From Anaerococcus sp. Marseille-Q5996 (GTDB lineage: Bacteria > Bacillota > Clostridia > Tissierellales > Peptoniphilaceae): 64,000 bases of DNA. A program made the position numbers and the translations under genes. The stretch spans positions 226,828 through 290,827 of the forward strand of contig NZ_CAMPPE010000003.1 in the NCBI RefSeq assembly GCF_946893725.1, read 5' to 3'. The notes below the pieces were generated by a model that did not search any database, had not been told where the DNA came from, and was given only the letters and a program-made list of their open reading frames with translations. Shown one piece after another: positions 1 to 9,189 of this stretch; position 1 is the stretch's first letter; each line of letters begins with the position of its first letter.

Positions 1-66
1 TTCTTAAAACTTTAAAGTATTTGTGGTAGTATTATTATAGAAATTAAAATTGGGGAGATGGATTAT

Positions 67-825
67 ATGAAAATTTCTTTATTAAATTATACTATGGGTG
101 CTGAACAAACGATTGCCCAAGCCGGCAAACTTTGTTATTCAAACGTAGGTGTTGAAGATATAAAAGAAAAATTAGATGAGGATTCCATAAAAAAATATAT
201 AAATATGTTAATTTCTATGGGACATTTATCTCCAGTAGAACATGCTAGTTTCACTTTTGCAGTTGAAGGGGTATCTAGGTCGCTAACCCATCAGTTAGTA
301 AGACATAGGATTGCTTCTTATTCTCAACAATCACAAAGATATGTAAAATTTGATGATTTTGATTACATAATTCCACCTGCAATAGACAATAATGAATCTG
401 CAAAAAAGTTATATATTGAGACTATGGAAAAATGTAATGAAGCATACTTAAAGATAAGCCAAGAATTATATGATAATTATTACAAAATAAACTTAGAAGA
501 TGGATTAGATGAAAAAAAGGCTAGATCAAAAGCAGAAAAGTCAGCTATAGAAGACGCTAGGTATGTATTTCCTAATGCAAGTGAGAGTAAAATTGTATTT
601 ACAATGAATGCTAGAAGCTTGCTACATTTTTTCTCTCTTAGATGCTGCAATAGAGCTCAGTGGGAGATAAGGGAGATGGCTTTTGAGATGGTGAAAATAT
701 GCAAGGAAATATATCCAAATTTATTTCAAAGTGCAGGACCAAATTGTGTAAATGGGCCATGTCCTGAGGGGAAGATGACTTGTGGAAAAATCAACGAAGT
801 AAGAAAAAAATATAAAAATATTTAG
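67..825 (+). CDS. thyX: Flavin-dependent thymidylate synthase ThyX
   Basis: Makes dTMP from dUMP using methylenetetrahydrofolate as carbon donor and reduced FAD as reductant, so the cell does not need ThyA/DHFR coupling for this step. The family signature [13 protein letters not shown] (residues 79-91, the RHRxxSxxxxSxR motif) is intact, and the C-terminal region has the family's conserved tail ([20 protein letters not shown] is typical). An upstream in-frame ATG at 58 lies only one base after the GGGGAG ribosome binding site (52-57), whereas the ATG at 67 has normal spacing, so 67 is chosen, giving 252 residues. It is a single gene ending at a hairpin terminator shared with the converging operon. 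Identification is secure. Confidence 0.96.
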   Translation: MKISLLNYTMGAEQTIAQAGKLCYSNVGVEDIKEKLDEDSIKKYINMLISMGHLSPVEHASFTFAVEGVSRSLTHQLVRHRIASYSQQSQRYVKFDDFDYIIPPAIDNNESAKKLYIETMEKCNEAYLKISQELYDNYYKINLEDGLDEKKARSKAEKSAIEDARYVFPNASESKIVFTMNARSLLHFFSLRCCNRAQWEIREMAFEMVKICKEIYPNLFQSAGPNCVNGPCPEGKMTCGKINEVRKKYKNI

Positions 826-831
826 ACTATA

Positions 832-866
832 AAAAAGCACTCTTTTTTTAAATAAGAGTGCTTTTT
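832..866. terminator. Bidirectional terminator between thyX and the converging S41-like gene
   Basis: A 13-bp perfect stem, AAAAAGCACTCTT (832-844) with AAGAGTGCTTTTT (854-866) and a 9-nt loop, is flanked by A and T runs so it can work in both directions. It sits between two convergent stop codons. Confidence 0.9.
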
Positions 867-870
867 AAAT

Positions 871-2247
871 TTAATTAATTATATCTAATATAGTTGAAAT
901 AGGATCTTTTGAGTTTATCCTCTCATCATAATTTAAATAAAGACTTTCATCATCTTTGCTGTAAGCGCTATTTAGACTTAGGACTAGACCAGAATGTTCC
1001 ATGACGTATAAATCAGATCTAAAATTATAAATCACATCTTTAGAGGTAATTGCAGTATCAAAAGTATTCTTTACAATATATGCTCCATTTTCTTTTAAAA
1101 TCTTAGCTAATTTAATAGCCTCATTTGCTGTATTATCGTTAGTTAAGACATATATTTTCCTATTCGAAAAGTCTTGATTTTTATTTATATTTAGGCTTAC
1201 TTCATCGTAGTAGCTGTAGTTTTCTAAATCAATATTTTCTATTTCTTCACTATATTTTGATGCCAAGTTTTTTACATTAGCTGTACTATAATAACCATTT
1301 TCATTATCTTTTATAGAATCTAGACTTTTGCTTGCTAGATTACCCCTATAGAAAATTAGATTACTTTTATTATAATTTTCATGAATTAGAATTTCTAAAA
1401 GTTTATTTATATATATATCGTCAATAGAAGAGTTATTTGATAGGTCTAAAATGATTGCACTTATTGGTGGATTATTTAAAAATATTTCCACCAGATTCTC
1501 TAAATCCTTGTCAAACTCATTTGGTTTGAAATCAGGAAGAGTGATAGATAAAACACCTTCTCTTTCTATATTTGCAATCATAGATGGTTTTTTTGCATTG
1601 CTAGAGGTAATTAATCTTTTGTATCTATCAACGGCTTGGGGGTTTTCTAAAACAAGTTTTCTTGCCTTATCATTACTTTTTCTGTAGTATTCGAACAAGC
1701 TATCATAAGTTTCTTTATCTATGATAAATGTTCTATTATCATTTAATACTTCTAAATACTGGCCTATTAGTTTGAAATATTCTTGATCAGTTTTTGAAGC
1801 ATAAACTTTTTTTCTAAATTCGTTGTAAGAGCTAATAAACTTTTCAAAATCTTCCTCGTTGAGATTATCAACTGCATAATTTCTTTGGATGGTATTAAAT
1901 AAATCATCAAAATCAGTTACTTTTTCTGCAGTGCTTAAGCTTCTGCCTTCAGAAGAAGATACAAACACTTCATTGCCCATATCATTTAAAACTTCATCGC
2001 GAAAATCTGGATAACCCATTATTTTGTATCTATTTGCAGCATTTACTATAAAATTTATCAAAAAAGCTAATAGGATTAGAAATATTATTAAAAGCCCTAT
2101 TCGCCTTCTTCTAAACTTTTTTTGCTTTTGAATTTTTTTCTGCTTGGCTCTTTTTTCACTTGAAGAATATGAAGTTGTTTTTTGACTTCTAGTTCTTCTA
2201 TTAGATCTATTTGATTTTTTAGAAGAACTGGAGTTTCTTTTTGCCAT
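871..2247 (-). CDS. Membrane-anchored S41 (C-terminal processing peptidase)-like protein, probably inactive
   Basis: 458 residues. Residues 1-49 are a very basic Ser/Arg/Lys-rich cytoplasmic segment, 50-70 form one membrane helix, and the rest is extracellular. From about 228 the fold resembles the S41 core: a strand ending in IILDLSNN (265-272) matches the family's IILDLRxN strand, and NTANEAIKLAKILKENGAY (372-390) matches the TASASE...LxxNGRA segment. In active enzymes that segment carries the catalytic Ser, here replaced by Asn375, and the following GKG lysine motif is replaced by FDTA (396-399). No PDZ domain is obvious. It starts 11 bases after the histidine kinase stop and is the last gene of a regulator-kinase operon. 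It may be a binding or scaffold protein for the wall. The S41 assignment is my inference from motif order and is moderate; the loss of catalytic residues depends on it. Confidence 0.5.
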   Translation of the reverse strand: MAKRNSSSSKKSNRSNRRTRSQKTTSYSSSEKRAKQKKIQKQKKFRRRRIGLLIIFLILLAFLINFIVNAANRYKIMGYPDFRDEVLNDMGNEVFVSSSEGRSLSTAEKVTDFDDLFNTIQRNYAVDNLNEEDFEKFISSYNEFRKKVYASKTDQEYFKLIGQYLEVLNDNRTFIIDKETYDSLFEYYRKSNDKARKLVLENPQAVDRYKRLITSSNAKKPSMIANIEREGVLSITLPDFKPNEFDKDLENLVEIFLNNPPISAIILDLSNNSSIDDIYINKLLEILIHENYNKSNLIFYRGNLASKSLDSIKDNENGYYSTANVKNLASKYSEEIENIDLENYSYYDEVSLNINKNQDFSNRKIYVLTNDNTANEAIKLAKILKENGAYIVKNTFDTAITSKDVIYNFRSDLYVMEHSGLVLSLNSAYSKDDESLYLNYDERINSKDPISTILDIIN

Positions 2248-2258
2248 ATTATTAACCT

Positions 2259-3581
2259 TTATTTAGTAAATGTAAGAATAAAAGTCGTTCCTACATTTTC
2301 CTCAGATTCTACTTCTATTTTGCCACCTAGGGCATCTACAAAGTTTTTTGTAATAGATAAGCCCAAACCGTGGCCATTTTCTTTGGTATTTCTAGCATCT
2401 TCGATTCTATAAAATCTTTCAAAAATACGATCTATTTTATCTTCTGCAATTCCTACACCATCATCTGATATTTTTAAATTAATTTCATTTGTGTCTGCAG
2501 ATAAATAAACATCAATCTCACCATTTTGGCCAATTGCTTTTATAGCATTTGAGATAAGATTTTGTAAAATTTGACTATATTTTTCACCGTCAGAATAAAA
2601 TTCAATATTTTCCTGGATAAAAGTATTAATTTTTATATTTTTCTTATCAGCATTGGCCATAAAACTTTGAACAACACTTTCAGTAAGCTCAGATATATTG
2701 AAATCTTCTTTTTTTAACTCAAGATATTCTACATTTTCATCAAAAGTTTTTTTCAAACCTTCTATTAAACCTTCCAGCCTGTTTACATCTTCTAGCAAAA
2801 CTGCCATGGTGTTTTCATCAGGCTCTACTACTCCATCTTTAATAGCTTCAATGTATAGTTGAAGATTAGTTAGGGGAGTGCGTAGCTCGTGAGAGATATC
2901 TTGGGCATATTGTTTTCTAATTTCTTCTTGTTTTTTTAAGTTGTTTGAAAGATAATTTATATTTGTTTGCAGGGTTTCTATTTCTTTTATATCAGTAAGC
3001 CTATCATCCATATCATAATTTCCATCTTTTAGGTTGATAGTTTCATCACTAATTTTCATAATAGGTTCTGAAATATTTTCTGAAAGAATTAGGGAAATTA
3101 TAAAACCAATTAGTAAGGAAATACTTAGGGAGTAAACTATTGCTCTAGAAAAATCTCTCTGCATTTTTTTTACAGGTTCAAAGTTTGCGTTATAAACTAC
3201 ATGCAAGGTACCAGACCTACGACTTCTATTTATATTAAATACTGGAAATCTTTTTTCTTCTCTAAGATATTCATTTTCTTTACTTCTACCATAAGCTGGA
3301 TAGGAAATAGTTCCATTTGGTTCTTCAAAGTAAACATCTACTTCTAAGTCTCTAGCTAGATTTTCAAGACCATCTTGCATATCCTCTTTGGAGTAGGATG
3401 GGTCGTTGTTTACTTTTTTAAACCAATTACTTACCTGGGTTGGTCTGGAGTCTAGATTTTTTTTAATTAGCTCTTGGTAGTTAAATGTTACAAAGAGGGT
3501 AACTAAAATTGAAAAAACTAAAACGCAGGCGAGTATACCTGCAGTAAAGTTTCTTATAATCTTACTCTTTAATGTAATCAT
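2259..3581 (-). CDS. Two-component sensor histidine kinase
   Basis: 440 residues with membrane helices at about 10-33 and 147-168 bounding a roughly 115-residue extracellular sensor domain, then a HAMP linker, a HisKA domain with phospho-acceptor His231 (DISHELRTPL), and an HATPase_c domain with N box (QNLISNAIKAI), G1 box (DDGVGI) and G2 box (GHGLGLS). It autophosphorylates and passes phosphate to the regulator encoded just upstream, whose 3' end it overlaps by 20 bases, so translation is probably coupled. No known sensor domain is recognised in the extracellular part. The downstream membrane-anchored S41-like gene and a nearby penicillin-binding protein suggest an envelope-related signal, which is an inference only. 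Confidence 0.93.
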   Translation of the reverse strand: MITLKSKIIRNFTAGILACVLVFSILVTLFVTFNYQELIKKNLDSRPTQVSNWFKKVNNDPSYSKEDMQDGLENLARDLEVDVYFEEPNGTISYPAYGRSKENEYLREEKRFPVFNINRSRRSGTLHVVYNANFEPVKKMQRDFSRAIVYSLSISLLIGFIISLILSENISEPIMKISDETINLKDGNYDMDDRLTDIKEIETLQTNINYLSNNLKKQEEIRKQYAQDISHELRTPLTNLQLYIEAIKDGVVEPDENTMAVLLEDVNRLEGLIEGLKKTFDENVEYLELKKEDFNISELTESVVQSFMANADKKNIKINTFIQENIEFYSDGEKYSQILQNLISNAIKAIGQNGEIDVYLSADTNEINLKISDDGVGIAEDKIDRIFERFYRIEDARNTKENGHGLGLSITKNFVDALGGKIEVESEENVGTTFILTFTK

Positions 3582-4275
3582 CTATTCCGCCTGATTTGTA
3601 TCCCATACCATAAATTGTTTTGATGTACATTGGTTTTTTGGGATTATCTTCGATTTTTGATCTGATATTTTTTATGTGGGTATCAATAGCCCTATCATAA
3701 GCATCATAATCAAAACCAAAGGTTAACTCTATAATCTCATCTCTGGAATAAATTTTGTTTGGATTTGAGAAAATCGTTTTAAGGATTTGAAATTCATTTT
3801 TTGTAAGCAAGATTTCCTTGCCATCCTTAAAAATCCTGTTGTATTCAAGGTCCATTTCCAGTCTTCCATCACTTGTCTTAATAATATCAGCTCTTGGAAT
3901 ATTGTATTTTTCTATACGTCTTAGTACAGCCTTGACTCTTTCTACTAATTCTTTTGGAGAAAATGGTTTGGTCACATAATCATCTGCGCCCAATCTTAGT
4001 CCATCAACTCTATTGTCTTCTTCAACCTTTGCTGAAACCATTATTACAGGAACTTGAGATTGATTTCTAATTTCTTTTATTATTTCTTCACCTGATAATT
4101 TTGGTAGCATAAGATCTAGGATAACTAAGTCTATACTTTCTTGGTTGAATATTTTCAAGCCTTCTTCTCCATCATAGGCTTGGTATACTTTATATCCTTC
4201 TTTTTCAAAGTATGACTTCATTATCATTGAAATTTTTTCTTCATCTTCTATTATTAAAATTGTAATATCATTCAT
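3562..4275 (-). CDS. OmpR/PhoB-family response regulator
   Basis: 237 residues. An N-terminal receiver has acidic residues 10-12 (EDE), phospho-acceptor Asp54 (LVILDLMLP) and Lys103-region KPF switch motif. The C-terminal half is a winged-helix DNA-binding domain ending in IKTIYGMGYK, typical of OmpR/PhoB regulators. The reading frame is open upstream to 4368, but GAGGTGA (4281-4287 on this strand) sits five bases before the ATG at 4275 and the family N-terminus (MNDITILIIEDEE) starts there, so 4275 is the start. First gene of a leftward operon with the histidine kinase and the S41-like protein. The target genes cannot be read from the sequence. Confidence 0.94.
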   Translation of the reverse strand: MNDITILIIEDEEKISMIMKSYFEKEGYKVYQAYDGEEGLKIFNQESIDLVILDLMLPKLSGEEIIKEIRNQSQVPVIMVSAKVEEDNRVDGLRLGADDYVTKPFSPKELVERVKAVLRRIEKYNIPRADIIKTSDGRLEMDLEYNRIFKDGKEILLTKNEFQILKTIFSNPNKIYSRDEIIELTFGFDYDAYDRAIDTHIKNIRSKIEDNPKKPMYIKTIYGMGYKSGGIDDYIKE

Positions 4276-4425
4276 GGCCTTCACCTCAAAAATATTATAC
4301 CACAAGTGTCTAAAATTGATTAAAAGATAAAGTTTTTGTTTAAAATATAAGAAATCGGATATATACATAGTGTAATAATTTTTATTTTTATTACGAAATT
4401 ATTTTAAATATTGAGAGGAGTAAGT

Positions 4426-4728
4426 ATGTTTTCAACACAAAATATTATTATGACACTTATCCTAGGTGCTCTTGCTGGATGGATTGCTAGTATGATCATG
4501 GGCAAGGATGCACAAATGGGATCTATTGCAAATATTATTGTAGGTATTATTGGTTCTATGATTGGTGGATGGATTTACAATGCATTCTTCCTAAATGGAG
4601 CAGCTCCAAATACATTTATACAAATTATTTGGGCAGTAATTGGTGCATGTATCTTACTATGGATTATCAACCTAATCACAAGAAACAGCAACAAAGCAAA
4701 CACTACAAACAAAACAAAAAGATACTAA
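4426..4728 (+). CDS. GlsB/YeaQ/YmgE-family (transglycosylase-associated) small membrane protein
   Basis: 100 residues with three hydrophobic Gly-rich membrane segments (about 5-26, 31-50 and 60-82) and a polar tail rich in Asn, Lys and Thr. The pattern GALAGWIASMIMG ... GSIANIIVGIIGSMIGGWI is characteristic of this family, which is linked to general stress in several bacteria but has no settled biochemical role. GAGAGGAG (4413-4420) precedes the ATG at 4426; a TTG at 4411 would lie before that site and is rejected. It is divergent from the response regulator and ends at its own terminator, so it is monocistronic. Confidence 0.85.
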   Translation: MFSTQNIIMTLILGALAGWIASMIMGKDAQMGSIANIIVGIIGSMIGGWIYNAFFLNGAAPNTFIQIIWAVIGACILLWIINLITRNSNKANTTNKTKRY

Positions 4729-4733
4729 AATTT

Positions 4734-4761
4734 AAATCAGGGCTTTGACCCTGATTTTTTT
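4734..4761 (+). terminator. Rho-independent terminator after the GlsB-type gene
   Basis: Stem AAATCAGGG (4734-4742), loop CTTTGA, stem CCCTGATTT (4749-4757), then a T run. Confidence 0.9.
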
Positions 4762-4804
4762 GTCCAGATTTTTAAATACGATTATAATTAATATTTTTGT
4801 AATT

Positions 4805-4836
4805 AAAAAAACAAGCTGATTTTAAAGTCAGCTTGT
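4805..4836 (-). terminator. Rho-independent terminator of the PBP1A gene
   Basis: On the minus strand the stem ACAAGCTGA/TCAGCTTGT (4811-4819 with 4828-4836) is followed by TTTTTT (complement of 4805-4810), just beyond the stop codon at 4842. Confidence 0.88.
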
Positions 4837-4841
4837 TCTTT

Positions 4842-7811
4842 TTATCTGTTATTACCAGAGCTAGCACCTTCGTATGGTATGACTGGTTGATCTAAAGTTT
4901 GATTTCTCCTGGAATCTCGGTTTGGATTTATTTCAGGAATTATGTTTCCATCTTCTTTAGGATTTGGAGGATTATCTCCGCCCTCATCTTTGTCTTCTTT
5001 ATCATCCTCGTCTTCATCTTCTTCGTCTTCCTCAGGTAGAGGCTCTACATAAATTAAATCTGAATACTCAGTTGGTGCTCTAAAATCCCAGTCTCTAGGT
5101 AAGATGTTATTAAATTCTTTTGGATCGTAATTACTTTTTGATTTTAAGTAGGATACTTGTGCCATGGCCCAACTTGGCGTTACATCTGAGGCTAGGAGAT
5201 TATTTCTAGTATCAATTGTAACTAGGGTGTGGACATCATCATCTTCTGTTGGTTTATTTTTTGGACCAAATATTTCTGTTTTTACAGTACCTCGTGTATC
5301 CATGTATGAAAGTTCTGTTGGAAGTTTACCACTCATAGTATCTACTTCCATTTCTACAATACTATCTGGTCTTTCAAACTCTGCTATTTCATAACCATCT
5401 AAGATTTGATTATTGATAGTATTCCACATCAGCGCAGCTCTTTCAACAGAATTACCATTCATTCTTATATTTTGATCATCTGCACCCATCCAAATTCCAA
5501 CTGTGTAGTATGGAGTATATCCCACGCACCAGAAGTCAACATAATCATCAGTAGTACCAGTCTTAGTTGCAAAGTCTGTTCCATTTAAGTTGATGTTACC
5601 ATAATATTGACCAGTAGATTGTAGGGCGGATGTCATTTGATATGCAGTTTCTTCGCTAGTAACTTGGTGAGTAATTACATTATCACTATCAAATAATACT
5701 TCACCTGTAGAATCTTCAATTTTTGAAAATGTAAGTGGTTCTTTGTATTCACCCTTATTTGCTAGGGCTGCATAGGCTGCAGTCATTTCTAGGTTAGTCA
5801 ATCCACGGGTCATGGCACCAACCCCTAGAGCTGCTAGGTTTTCATCATTTGTTTGATTATTTTCAGAGGCGGTTACAAAGTTATCATTTCCGTCATCTTT
5901 GATAATACCAAAATTTTTAAGGTAATCTATACTAGTTTGGATGCCTACTTCATTTAAAGTACGAACGGCAATTGTATTTATTGATCTTTCGATAGCTGTT
6001 CTTATAGGAACAATTCCTTCATAGTAATTGTATACATTTTTTGGCCAAGCTTCATCATCTTCATTCATCATCAAAGGCACATCATCCATACCAGTAGCTA
6101 AGTTATATCCATTATCTAAGGCTGGAGTATAAGTTGCAATTGGTTTTATAGAAGAACCTGGCTGACGAGGTATAGCAGATGCTCGGTCTAAAAGCCTTAC
6201 TCCAGACTGGTCACGACCACCCATAATTGCTTTTATTTCTCCAGTATCCTGGTCAATTACTACTGTGGATGATTGTGGTTGTATAACACCATTTAAATCT
6301 ATATCATAAAAGTCTTTATTTACAGAAAATGTCTCATCGTCATAGTAGGTAAATAAATCTGGATTTTTTTCTAAATAGCCTTTTGAAATAACAATATTTT
6401 TATCATCATCAAGTCTTATATCTTCATTAGTATTAAATGAAATGAATCCAGTTTTGTGAGTGCGTAGATTTTTATTTTCCTCATCTAGAGAATAATAATT
6501 TCTAAATATAAGTTTAGTTTGATCAAGATATGCCTTACGGGTAGATAGAACAATATTTCCATTTTCGTCAAACCATGCTTCATCATTTCTTAGTCTTATG
6601 TCATTATTTTCATTTAATAGATTTGATTTGCTGTAATATAATAAATTTCCTTCACCATTTACAATATTGCCATAATCATCATATCTTAAGTCAAGTAGGG
6701 GAGCAGTATTCCATCCAGAAGTATCTCCCATAAGATATGAGGAAAAATCAGAATAAATGGCTTCTAATTGTTTTTGCATATCAGGGTCTATGGCTGTTGT
6801 TATTCTTAAACCACCATAGTAAAGTCTATCCCAAGCTTGGTTTTCACTCATGTTGTATGTTTCCATAAGTTTGTTAACAACTTGTTTTTCAAGTAGGGAG
6901 TTATAGTAACTAGCAATTTCAGTATTTTTTCTTTCGGCTGGGACAATTGATGCTGCTACATCAAACTCCTTTGCTTCCTTGTATTGTTTTCTAGAAATGT
7001 AACCACGTTCTAGCATTTTGTCCAAAACATATATTTCCCTATCAAAAGGTGCTTGGTTATAAACAGCAGCGTACTTTTCTCCATCTATGCTAAACTCACC
7101 CAAAACTCTTTGGTCGGTAACTTCGCTAGTTTTTATTGCCTTATACAATGAATTTTCTGATGGTGATTGGACAATACCAGCTAGTGCTGCACACTGGGCA
7201 AGGTTTAATTCGGATACATCTTTATCAAAATAGGTTCTTGCTGCAGCTTGTACACCGTAGGAGTTTTGCCCCATAAACACACGATTTAAATAAGCTCCCA
7301 GAATTTCATTTTTACTTAGATTTTGCTCAATTTCTAAGGCTAGATATATTTCTCTAATCTTTCTTTCGTAAGTTTGGTCATTGTTTAAGTAGGTATTACG
7401 GGCTAACTGTTGGGTAATGGTAGAACCACCACGTACAATGCCTCCAGCTTTGAAGTTTTCAATAGCTGAACCAATTATTGACTGTGGATCTAGACCAGGG
7501 TGATTGTAAAATCTTTCGTCTTCAACAGCTACAAATGCATATTTTAGATATTCTGGAATTTGATCATAGCCTATAATTTCCCTGTATTCACTGGTTGCAA
7601 TCGAGTCAACTTCATTTCCATCTTCATCAACTATAGTAGAGTTTTGGCTCATTTCGTACTTTATAATATTTGCATCAATCTCAGGCGCAGTCTTCATAAC
7701 CTCTAGAATTGCACCACCACTTAGGCCTGCAAAAACAACACCTATAGACATTAATATTAAAAATACTATTAAAATAAGCTTAAGCACTATAGAGCTAACT
7801 TTTTTAACCAT
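4842..7811 (-). CDS. Class A penicillin-binding protein (PBP1A-type transglycosylase/transpeptidase)
   Basis: 989 residues that polymerise glycan strands and cross-link peptides outside the membrane. An N-terminal anchor helix (about 8-30) is followed by a GT51 domain with catalytic EDERFY (97-102) and RGGSTITQQLARN (127-139). The transpeptidase domain has the SxxK motif PGSSIKP with Ser553/Lys556, SxN at 610-612 (SIN) and KTGT at 750-753. Between the two domains (about 365-510) is a long acidic insertion with repeated DIRL/ENGNIV-like segments, and the C-terminus ends in a Glu/Asp-rich then Pro/Asn-rich tail. An ATG at 7832 is passed over because AGGAGGC lies at 7815-7821, correctly placed for the ATG at 7811. 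Monocistronic, divergent from hflX. Confidence 0.95.
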   Translation of the reverse strand: MVKKVSSIVLKLILIVFLILMSIGVVFAGLSGGAILEVMKTAPEIDANIIKYEMSQNSTIVDEDGNEVDSIATSEYREIIGYDQIPEYLKYAFVAVEDERFYNHPGLDPQSIIGSAIENFKAGGIVRGGSTITQQLARNTYLNNDQTYERKIREIYLALEIEQNLSKNEILGAYLNRVFMGQNSYGVQAAARTYFDKDVSELNLAQCAALAGIVQSPSENSLYKAIKTSEVTDQRVLGEFSIDGEKYAAVYNQAPFDREIYVLDKMLERGYISRKQYKEAKEFDVAASIVPAERKNTEIASYYNSLLEKQVVNKLMETYNMSENQAWDRLYYGGLRITTAIDPDMQKQLEAIYSDFSSYLMGDTSGWNTAPLLDLRYDDYGNIVNGEGNLLYYSKSNLLNENNDIRLRNDEAWFDENGNIVLSTRKAYLDQTKLIFRNYYSLDEENKNLRTHKTGFISFNTNEDIRLDDDKNIVISKGYLEKNPDLFTYYDDETFSVNKDFYDIDLNGVIQPQSSTVVIDQDTGEIKAIMGGRDQSGVRLLDRASAIPRQPGSSIKPIATYTPALDNGYNLATGMDDVPLMMNEDDEAWPKNVYNYYEGIVPIRTAIERSINTIAVRTLNEVGIQTSIDYLKNFGIIKDDGNDNFVTASENNQTNDENLAALGVGAMTRGLTNLEMTAAYAALANKGEYKEPLTFSKIEDSTGEVLFDSDNVITHQVTSEETAYQMTSALQSTGQYYGNINLNGTDFATKTGTTDDYVDFWCVGYTPYYTVGIWMGADDQNIRMNGNSVERAALMWNTINNQILDGYEIAEFERPDSIVEMEVDTMSGKLPTELSYMDTRGTVKTEIFGPKNKPTEDDDVHTLVTIDTRNNLLASDVTPSWAMAQVSYLKSKSNYDPKEFNNILPRDWDFRAPTEYSDLIYVEPLPEEDEEDEDEDDKEDKDEGGDNPPNPKEDGNIIPEINPNRDSRRNQTLDQPVIPYEGASSGNNR

Positions 7812-7900
7812 TGTGCCTCCTAAAATTTTCATATCTTAAAATTAAACAGTTATTTATAAATTGTATCATTTTTTTGCCATTTATTCCATATTGCCTATTC

Positions 7901-7929
7901 TTTATAAATTTTAACTTTAAACGTATAAT
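7901..7929 (+). promoter_or_regulatory. Possible sigmaA promoter of the hflX operon
   Basis: A consensus -10 TATAAT lies at 7924-7929 with a weak -35 (TTTATA, 7901-7906) at 17-bp spacing, about 20 bases before the hflX start. Confidence 0.5.
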
Positions 7930-7950
7930 CAATCTGAAGAAGGGAAGTTT

Positions 7951-9189
7951 ATGCAAGAAGTAATACAAGTAAATGTCTTAAAAAGAGACGATGATGAAGA
8001 GAATAAAATTTATGAATTAGAATCATTAATTAATACAGCAGGTGGGACTACACTTGCCTATGTTAGCCAGGTTGTAGAGAAAGTAAATCCTAGATTTTAC
8101 ATAGGAAGGGGAAAGGTAGCAGAAATCAAAGATCTAGCTGAGAAATTAGAAGTTAAAACAGTAATATTTGATGTAGAACTATCTGCTAGCCAATTATACA
8201 ATTTGGAAGAAGAACTAAAACTCCATGTTGTAGATTGGACAACATTAATTTTAGATATTTTTGCCCTAAGAGCAAATACTAAGGAAAGCCGCTTAAAAAT
8301 AAAATTAGCCCAACTAAAATACCAATTACCTAGGCTTAACAAATGGTTTTCTTACCTATCTCGTCAGGCAGGTGGAATAGGTACTAGAGGTCCGGGAGAG
8401 ACCATGCTTGAAACCGATAGGCGTGCTGTAGTTCGTGATATAAAATCACTGGAAAGGCAGCTTAAAGATATTGAAAAAACCAAAAGAATTAATAGGCAAG
8501 CTCGTAAAAATATTACAAATATTTCTTTATTGGGTTACACAAATGCAGGCAAATCTACCATTTTAAATGGGATGATGCATCTATATGGCAAAGATAAGTT
8601 TGTTTATTCTGATGACTTATTATTTGCAACACTAGATACATCAACTAGGAGACTAGATTTTTCTAATACAAAAGTAACTTTGACAGATACTGTTGGTTTT
8701 ATTGACAATTTATCTAAAGAACTTAACGATTCTTTTTTGACAACTCTTGACGAAATAAAATTTGCAGATATGCTTTTAGTTGTAATTGATTCAAGCCACA
8801 ATATAGAACACCAAATCCATGCCATTGAAACTGCTATTTCTGACATAGATATGGCAGAAAAAGAAGTATTATACGTCTTTAACAAAATGGATAAAGTAGA
8901 AAATGAACTGGCTGTAAAATTATTTAAAAGGGACCAAGAAAGAATCTATATTTCTGCTAGAGATGAAGAAGATCTCGAAAGATTGAAAGAAAAAATAGTA
9001 AGTATGATTAAGGAAAATTATCAAAAAGTCACCATGCATATACCATTTGCTCACGGTGAAATTCTTGATTATATGATGACTAATTATGATATTTTAAAAA
9101 CAGAATATGACGAAAATGGCACAAGTATAGAATTTGAAATTTCAAAAGAGGATATGGAAAAATATGGAAAATATATCCAAGGCTTATAA
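7951..9189 (+). CDS. hflX: Ribosome-associated GTPase HflX
   Basis: 412 residues. HflX binds the 50S subunit and can split stalled ribosomes under heat or antibiotic stress. The N-terminal HflX domain includes FYIGRGKVAEI and the glycine-rich GGIGTRGPGETMLETDRR linker characteristic of the family; the G domain follows with the P-loop LGYTNAGKST, switch II DTVGF and the NKMD specificity motif (FNKMD). First gene of hflX-yigZ-yebC-lgt; yigZ overlaps its 3' end. Confidence 0.95.
   Translation: MQEVIQVNVLKRDDDEENKIYELESLINTAGGTTLAYVSQVVEKVNPRFYIGRGKVAEIKDLAEKLEVKTVIFDVELSASQLYNLEEELKLHVVDWTTLILDIFALRANTKESRLKIKLAQLKYQLPRLNKWFSYLSRQAGGIGTRGPGETMLETDRRAVVRDIKSLERQLKDIEKTKRINRQARKNITNISLLGYTNAGKSTILNGMMHLYGKDKFVYSDDLLFATLDTSTRRLDFSNTKVTLTDTVGFIDNLSKELNDSFLTTLDEIKFADMLLVVIDSSHNIEHQIHAIETAISDIDMAEKEVLYVFNKMDKVENELAVKLFKRDQERIYISARDEEDLERLKEKIVSMIKENYQKVTMHIPFAHGEILDYMMTNYDILKTEYDENGTSIEFEISKEDMEKYGKYIQGL

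Noticed and set aside
1..57. Promoter for thyX
   Set aside because: TTTAAA and TATTAT elements with 16-bp spacing can be found, but such matches are expected by chance in this AT-rich leader and the upstream context is cut off.
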